Assembly (NCBI RefSeq): GCF_000264995.1
Contig: NW_006767435.1
Span: 2,760,612 to 2,824,611 of the forward strand
Source: Punctularia strigosozonata HHB-11173 SS5
Taxonomy: Eukaryota; Basidiomycota; Agaricomycetes; Corticiales; Punctulariaceae
DNA length: 64,000 nucleotides
Direction of reading: 5' to 3'
Shown here: in pieces, positions 57,960 to 64,000 of the stretch
Layout of the letters: each line of letters starts with the position of its first letter
Position numbering within the stretch: the first letter of the stretch is position 1
Made by a program: the position numbers and the translations under genes
The notes under the pieces: generated by a model
What the model saw: the letters and a program-made list of their open reading frames with translations, nothing else
Databases searched by the model: none
Told to the model about the DNA's origin: nothing

Positions 57960-58838
57960 CGCCGAAGATGCGGAGGGGTGCATGCAAGCGCGTGTAAATT
58001 GCTGATTTTTATGCGTGAACAGGTACGCGATGGCATAGTATCCTAGCCCTGAGCTCGTGACGTCGCTCCGGACCGTCCTTGGTCAAGAATCGAAGAGTTA
58101 TAAACAGGCAGCCGGTTCTAGGAGGTCGCGCTCCGGCGAGGAAGATCCTGAAGAGCAGGTGATCGTATCCACAGAGCCAAAGAAGTTTCGAAGAGACCCA
58201 CCTAGTCCTCGACTCTCCGACGCGGTCCGTCCTGAGGAATCATATTGTGTTTTACATCTGGTTGTGACCGAAAGCTGTGGTATGAACCATACATAATGAC
58301 GTCGTGGTCGACTGTCAATGTCGAGCACGAGCCCTGCACGCCGTTGATGCGCACGAGCCCGGGCCGCTCCTTTGAGCGCACGCACCGCCCTTGACACCGC
58401 CCTCATCTCCTCATCTGATCCGTGATTCTGCGTTCGACAAGCCACGATGATGATTCTCCTTAATCGAGGATGCAGAACGATGCCGCTGTGCCAATTCAGT
58501 TCATGACATCGCTAACGGCATCCCATCAATGCAGTTTGATCTTCATCCCAGGTTCGATGACCATCGTTGAGAAATGGGCGGCCCCAAGGAGGCCCATTTT
58601 GCGCCGTTTCGTCTCGTTCGCAACTCCTTCCGTTCTTTCTCGCTTTCGTTGTCATTCTTTCCGGCCTTCATTTTTCCACTGACCGGCCGCGAGTTATACC
58701 TTAGCTGGTTCTAATACTTTTCCTGCATCGCATCTTGGACGCCATCACGCCAGACGACCTCTCTATCCTTGTGCCAAATTACAGGCACCTAGTCTCCGCC
58801 GACTCGAAAGCGAGAAGATAGCTGTTCTCACTTCCACG
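57960..58838. promoter_or_regulatory. Divergent upstream region, esterase and DUF6533 gene
   Basis: 880 bp between outward-facing starts. Short conflicting ORFs only. Confidence 0.5.
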
Positions 58839-60368
58839 ATGTCGACGCCAACGCTCTCCTCGGCATCGGACGTTTTCCTCATCAACCAGGATGCGGCATT
58901 CGCCACTCGATACCTGACTCGTGAGCAGCCGGGTGCATGATTTATGGTGTGTTGCTTACTGACCCTACTCAGTTATTGGCCTCGCGCTGCTCTTTCAAGA
59001 TCACGTCCTTTCGTTCAGAGACGAAGTTCGACTGATTTGGAGAGCCTCCGCGTCTTTCGCCAAGTATGCATTTCTGGTAAATCGCTATCTTGTACTCGGC
59101 TGCCTAGTGGCAGTGGCAGTTGGTGCGTCGTATATCGTTGATGAAGACGGCTTACATGGGCTCATTTATGCTTCCAGAGCTGTGTGGGTTCTCTGGAGTA
59201 CAATGGTCGGATCGCGCATGCCAACAGTTTCTGTTCGCGGTTTCGACGTAAGCCGGGATGCCTATTAGGACCATGCCAACTGTTTGTCTAACCGCTCGCG
59301 GCACTGCAGACTTGCAATATGTTCGATCGGTCTGGCCAACTTGCTTGTTCTCATGCGAGTTTGCTTGCTTTGGGAGAACAATAAGGTGCTTGATTTGTTT
59401 AACTTACTGCGCTGTGTTGCTCATTGACCTTTTCGCATGTTAGGCGGCTGCGCGTCTGCTCACGTTCGGTTATGTCACTTCATTCTCAGCGCAATTTGGA
59501 ACTCTGCTTGCGGCCCTTGTTCGTGTCACACGTGCGTGTATTGGCCCATCTCGAATCCTACTGTGCACCGACTTTCTTCTGTATAGCTGGGATACGATGG
59601 ACGCCGGAGTTTCGAATGTGCGTTCTGACATCGACATCAAAGCTTCTGGTTGCGGCATGGGCGTCTCCGGTAAGCTTTAGGCCACATTCCAAGTCTGATT
59701 CCGGCTCATTCGCACTTCGTAGATGTTGTTCGAGCTACTGGTCCTCACATCGACATGCTTAAACGCTTGGTCACGACCACGTAGCGCGCATGAACCTCTC
59801 GTGCGCGCGCTTCACAGAGACGGCATTACTTACTTCGTGGCCTTGACCTGTCTACGTGGTGGGTTTATATTGTTCACTTGCGAAGATTTGCTGGTTCCAT
59901 CGTTTAAAACCTCATGTGTTTGTGGGTCTGATCTGATTCTGCTCTAGGAGTGAACCTTGGTCTCGCCGCCACCCTCGATCCCAAACTTGCTATGCTAACC
60001 GTCTTGTGAGTGGTCATCGTCCGCGCTGCTCAAAGGTTCACTGCTAAGCGGGTCCTTGCTACAGTATCGTTTGGTCCTTGGTTACGCTCACGCTCAACCG
60101 ATCCCTCCTTCGTCTACGCCGTGCGGAAGTGGAAAATGATGATATTCATCGGAGAGCGGAGACTCCTTTCGGGAACCGAGCTGCCGAAGGACTGTTTTCG
60201 GTGGCTCTCCCATCCCGTCATGCGGGTCGCCTGACTCCGGTCAATAGCCGGACAGAATCGGGCCTCGAGCCGGGCAAGCCAAGTCGCCACAGCGACTATG
60301 AAGGCGGCTTGGATGATAGGGCGATCACCCTTGAGTTCGACGTTCGCAAGACAGTTGACAGGCGGTGA
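58839..60368 (+). CDS. DUF6533 seven-helix membrane protein
   Basis: Start ATG 58839; eight introns. The N-terminal DUF6533 signature reads LALLFQDHVLSFRDEVRLIW, then FAKYAFLVNRYLVLGCLVAV. Hydrophobic segments follow (LAICSIGLANLLVLMRVCLL, LTFGYVTSFSAQFGTLLAAL, MLFELLVLTSTCLNAW, YFVALTCLRGVNLGLAATL, VWSLVTLTLNRSLL). A hydrophilic C-terminal tail of about 90 residues ends at 60368. The family is greatly expanded in Agaricomycetes and has no known function; a seven-helix receptor-like fold is inferred. The donor before the GVNLGL exon (GTGGGT) was chosen to avoid an in-frame stop. Confidence 0.88.
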
Positions 60369-60960
60369 TCAAGACGTTCATGGCAAGGCCGCCGCGCCTG
60401 CAAGTTGATGGTGCATGATACCTCCATATGTGTTTGTTTTCGCCCAGCACTAGATCACCCTTTCGCGCAGATGGACCATTCATTTCACGGACAGTCGTAC
60501 TTTGAACCTCTTGCAAATTTGCAGTAATGTCGTTACTACCGTAATTCCTTGCGATACGTCAGGGAAGCCAGCTCCAGTGCCAAGGACTGAGAGGATCTGC
60601 GTATTGTCTTATCTGCGTTTGCGGTGCGTGGTCGGATATCACTAAGGCATGCATGCTGTGACCATCATCGAGCGATGATCCCATCTTTCACAACGCCACC
60701 ACAGCACCATGTCCCCGCGTCCGTCTGAGCCTATCTCTGCACGGCCAAAAGCTATCGCGCCGGCCTTCGTCTTCTTTCGTCTTTCGACGACGGTGCTGGA
60801 CTCCGCCTATTCGTTCTGTGCTTTGTACTACTACGGGGTTGAGGTCGTTCAGCACTAGCCTCTACTTTTCCTGCTCTGGACAGCAGATTGAACACCCGGA
60901 CGATTGATCGACACTCGTCCCGTTTCGCGCTGCGGCGGACGATATCGTCATATCTCCGTC
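60369..60960. other. Intergenic
   Basis: 592 bp between two plus-strand membrane protein genes. No gene. Confidence 0.55.
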
Positions 60961-63187
60961 ATGTCGTATTCATTGGACTACGTGACCGGCATGAGGGCAA
61001 CGCTGGTAGCTGCCTATGATTCTTACGGCGGTCCGGATATGTATACTACAACCACGCTGCCGAACGGACTGCAGTTTCTGACAAGGGTGGTGTATACCGC
61101 AAAGGAAAGGCCCGGCGTCATCGTGAGCTCTCTGTCCTCGAAATCTAACGCGATCTCATGATGAACAGGCCCTCGTTGCTACTTCCACCGTCTCGGCTAT
61201 AGCGATCGTTGGCCTCTTACTGGCAATTTCAGTGAGTGCTCCGTTTGTCGCCCTGCATTCCACGTCAGCTCAGATTACTATGGCTCCTAGCTATCTGCTT
61301 TCAACACACGGTCGTTGACAAATCAACACTTGTTCGTTCGTACGCACGTCGCTGCATATTTCATCTGTTTGCTGTGCTCGGACATGTTGCAAGGTATGGT
61401 AATTTGCCTTCATTCTTGGTACACCGTCTGATGGTTTCATAGCGGTTGGGTCCATCATGAACGCCAGATGGGTGCTCGAAATGAGTGTGAACATGGGGAG
61501 TTACTGTCAGATACAGGGAGCCATCAAGCAGGCGGCGGACGTAGGGACAGCAATGTGGAGTTTGGTAAGTACTCCTTGCGCCACTCATCACGCCCTTCGC
61601 TCGTGATTTTGTATTGTTGGCCATGTCTGATCGGCGCCCAGATCATTGCAGTGCATACGTTCAACGTTCTCTTCCTGCAACTCGAGATGCATAGATACGT
61701 CCTTTATGCTGCTCTTGTCGGTGGTTGGACAACTATCGCTGCAATGGTCCTCGGTGGTCCGGCGATCCTGAACACGACAGAAAGAGGGCCCTTTTGTACG
61801 CTCCCGAATATTCGAAGGCGTGACTTTCTCTGATACATGGCTTACACAGTCGGTATATCAGGATATTGGTGTTGGATCTCAGCCGGGTATCCCACCGAGA
61901 GAATAACACTTGACTATTTGATAGTACGTGACGCAGTGCCGATGTTGCCGCGACCTTACCGTTGTGATTCCGTAGATGTTCATTTCGGCTTTCGGTTGTT
62001 TCATCCTCTATTCTCTCGTCTTTTTGCGTCTGCGTGGCAACATTGTGCTCCATGGTTGGCGCGCACGATTCCGCTTCAACGTGTGTACAATAACTCGGAG
62101 TGATGTCCATGTAATCTCCGAAGTATCTAACGCGTAAGTTTTTTAGGTTCGCAAGAACACAGTTACGTGGCGTGGGCAACAGAATGAGACAAAGGATAAC
62201 TACACGAAGGTTGTCGCACGTCGGATGCTCCTTTACCCAGTGCGCCATTGCTCGACTGTTACCGTGGAAGACATCAAGACTAACACTTTTACAGGTTGCA
62301 TACACGATACTCCTGCTACCAATTTCAGTCTGTCGCTTCATGTCTTTCGCTGGCCACGATGTCTCTTTTGAGGTTACTATGTTCGCGTGAGTGCAGCTTT
62401 CGCCTTGTCTTGAGCTAGCCTCTCACCACCGAACAGAGATGTCGTGTTCTTGATGTCAGGAGTCGTTAACGTCACGCTCTTCTCCACCACGCGTCGTATT
62501 CTTCCGCCAAAGAGTGTCTTCAAGTTCCTGATCTCTCGCCCGAAGTTGGAATCCGAGTCCTTGACTCCCTCGTTCCTCAACGACGCACCGTCGGTGACCG
62601 AGAAAGGGACAGGATTCGCCCGCAATGACTACTACGTCTCCTACGAGAGTGGAAGGTCGAATACATCTAGCGTCTATTCGAACACCCCGATGATGCCTGC
62701 TATCAACGCACCTGCCGGGGCATTACTCGCGGACGAGAAATCCCCTATATCGGTAGCAGGGTCTGCCACGACTCCGAACGTTCATTCCTTCGCTGGCAGG
62801 TCTCCCCTTGCGACGAACAGCCCAGTTTCTTCTCATTCCAATTTCTCCGCCTATCACGTCGGAAGTCCGTACATGGATGGGAGCCTCGGCAGTTCGCTGT
62901 CTTCCGCGGGATCCCAAGACGTCCTCTATTCAACACCTTCCCAGACCATGCTGCAACAGCTCAACACGGATACGCTTCTTCACGCTCCGGATGCCACTCT
63001 ATGGCCGCCCCCGGCTACCCTGCCTGTGTCTAGGGGACGTCGCCCCGTTGCATCTGGACATTCCGAAACATTGGGTATTCCCAATTTGACACGATCCGAC
63101 ACGGCATATTCAGGCGCCAGCTTGTATGACTTGTACGGCAATAATGAAGACACGCATCGGATCGACGAGCAGACGGTCCGCCGGTAA
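60961..63187 (+). CDS. 7TM receptor-like membrane protein (cAMP-receptor/Git3-like)
   Basis: Start ATG 60961 (MSYSLDYVTG); about nine introns. Helices in order: ATSTVSAIAIVGLLLAIS, VRTHVAAYFICLLCSDMLQA, MGSYCQIQGAIKQAADVGTA (Cys plus Gln typical of TM3), VLYAALVGGWTTIAAMVLGG, LIMFISAFGCFILYSLVFLR, RRMLLYPVAYTILLLPISVC and DVVFLMSGVVNVTLFSTTRR. A ~220-residue Ser-rich cytosolic tail follows. The architecture fits fungal G-protein-coupled receptors of the cAMP-receptor or Git3 kind, expected at the plasma membrane. The ligand cannot be inferred. Confidence 0.8.
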
Positions 63188-64000
63188 GGGGCGTTTTGTT
63201 AGCACGTTACGTTCCTTTGGTCAGTGGCTATGAGAGGACCTGTATAATAGCCCTTAGCAGGTGGAGTGTAATGCCGATGCAGTGTTATGCCGACGACGAC
63301 CTGCCGATGGGCGTGTACGGCACTTCGGGCACCAAGGCACCTCGCCCACCCAGCCACCAAATCGAGCGATTGTACCATGTTCCTGAGCGTTACCGTTGCG
63401 CCGGTCAAGCGCGAAGCCTTCGCCTGCGCCGGCCGTCAAGTACGGAGCTTTGATCAAGAGGTATCGGTCCCGGCGATGGGATCATCATGACTCACGATAG
63501 ACTTTTTTCTGTCCCTGTCTCGTCGGTTTCGAGCAATCCATGGATAGATCTCAGGACTCATAAGGACTGTAATACATGATTACAGTATGGATTATGCAGA
63601 TCTTGACACCGGGGGAGGGGGTGGGGGCGGCGGCGCGCCTTCCTCATTAGCTTACAAACTATCTAATCTGTGCTTACTTGCAGAGTTTATCGGCGTCGGG
63701 CAGCCAAGCTCGGTAGTGTCCCGCATTCGCATATCCGCCGGGATACTGGGCTCTCCGCAATGCGATCATCTCTTTGGTATCGATTGCGCCTCGCGCCTAT
63801 CCATGCCCCAGGGTGGAAAACAGGCTGTTTTCTGCCCGTCTCAGATTTGGTTGATTACAGCCTACATGCATAGATTAGCAAGATATCAGTGGTCAGGAAC
63901 CATCCCCACAGATTTTGAATCACTGCGCAGCCGGCCATAAAATGGTTATGGTCTGGAGGGTGCAGAGCCATTTGTGAGCCCGATACAGCAGTTATGGGGT
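63188..64000. other. Right edge, no supported gene
   Basis: A 117-codon ORF at 63587-63940 includes a Gly run from the G-rich tract and has no domain. Nothing else seen; a gene may begin beyond the window. Confidence 0.5.
63610..63633 (+). repeat. G-rich low-complexity tract
   Basis: Runs of three to six G separated by single bases, possibly able to form a quadruplex on the plus strand. Confidence 0.7.

Noticed and set aside
1-64000. CRISPR arrays, rRNA genes, bacterial-type operons
   Set aside because: I saw no regularly spaced repeats or rRNA cores. Intron-split genes exclude a prokaryotic source. tRNA genes were not seen but could be missed by eye.

Overview
This window reads as nuclear DNA of a filamentous basidiomycete, most likely a wood-inhabiting member of the Agaricomycetes such as a polypore. 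The signs are class I hydrophobins, a DUF6533 membrane protein, a basidiomycete-type TKL kinase, Zn2Cys6 regulators, and genes broken by many introns of about 45-65 nt with GT-AG and sometimes GC-AG ends. There are no operons, no recognisable rRNA and no CRISPR array. Gene models were spliced by hand. For nine of them (HAD hydrolase, both hydrophobins, DUF2985, the DMT transporter, ATG5, MED31, UCH37 and the 2OG oxygenase) exon lengths were summed and the reading phase closes.

Layout. 1-7,800: a truncated coiled-coil gene, a 402-bp Tourist-like MITE, a CECR5-type HAD hydrolase and hydrophobin 1. 7,100-13,400: an unassigned ORF, a DUF2985 membrane protein, then a shared promoter region and an aldo-keto reductase. 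13,600-20,100: three tandem short Zn2Cys6 regulators, all on the minus strand. 21,100-26,700: a sugar-phosphate transporter divergent from ATG5, then MED31. 27,000-35,100: two paralogous Ser/Thr kinases in opposite orientation, enclosing a TKL-type kinase. 35,200-43,200: a C2H2 regulator, a UCH37-type deubiquitinase, hydrophobin 2 and a 2OG-Fe(II) oxygenase. 43,500-49,600: a decayed or unmodelled coding stretch, a multi-pass membrane protein, a small secreted protein and a 6PGDH-like dehydrogenase. 50,000-63,200: a WW-MyTH4-RhoGAP protein, a DUF218 membrane protein, a GDSL esterase, a DUF6533 membrane protein and a 7TM receptor-like protein.

The genes form no obvious pathway. ATG5 (autophagy), MED31 (transcription) and UCH37 (proteasome) are housekeeping islands. 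Around them lie accessory genes for surface coating, secretion, sensing and regulation. The most notable signals are the MITE with a TAA target duplication, two hydrophobins with the same exon architecture and TATA spacing, frequent GC-AG introns, very small exons, and a tandem regulator trio whose upstream regions share a repeated 9-mer.
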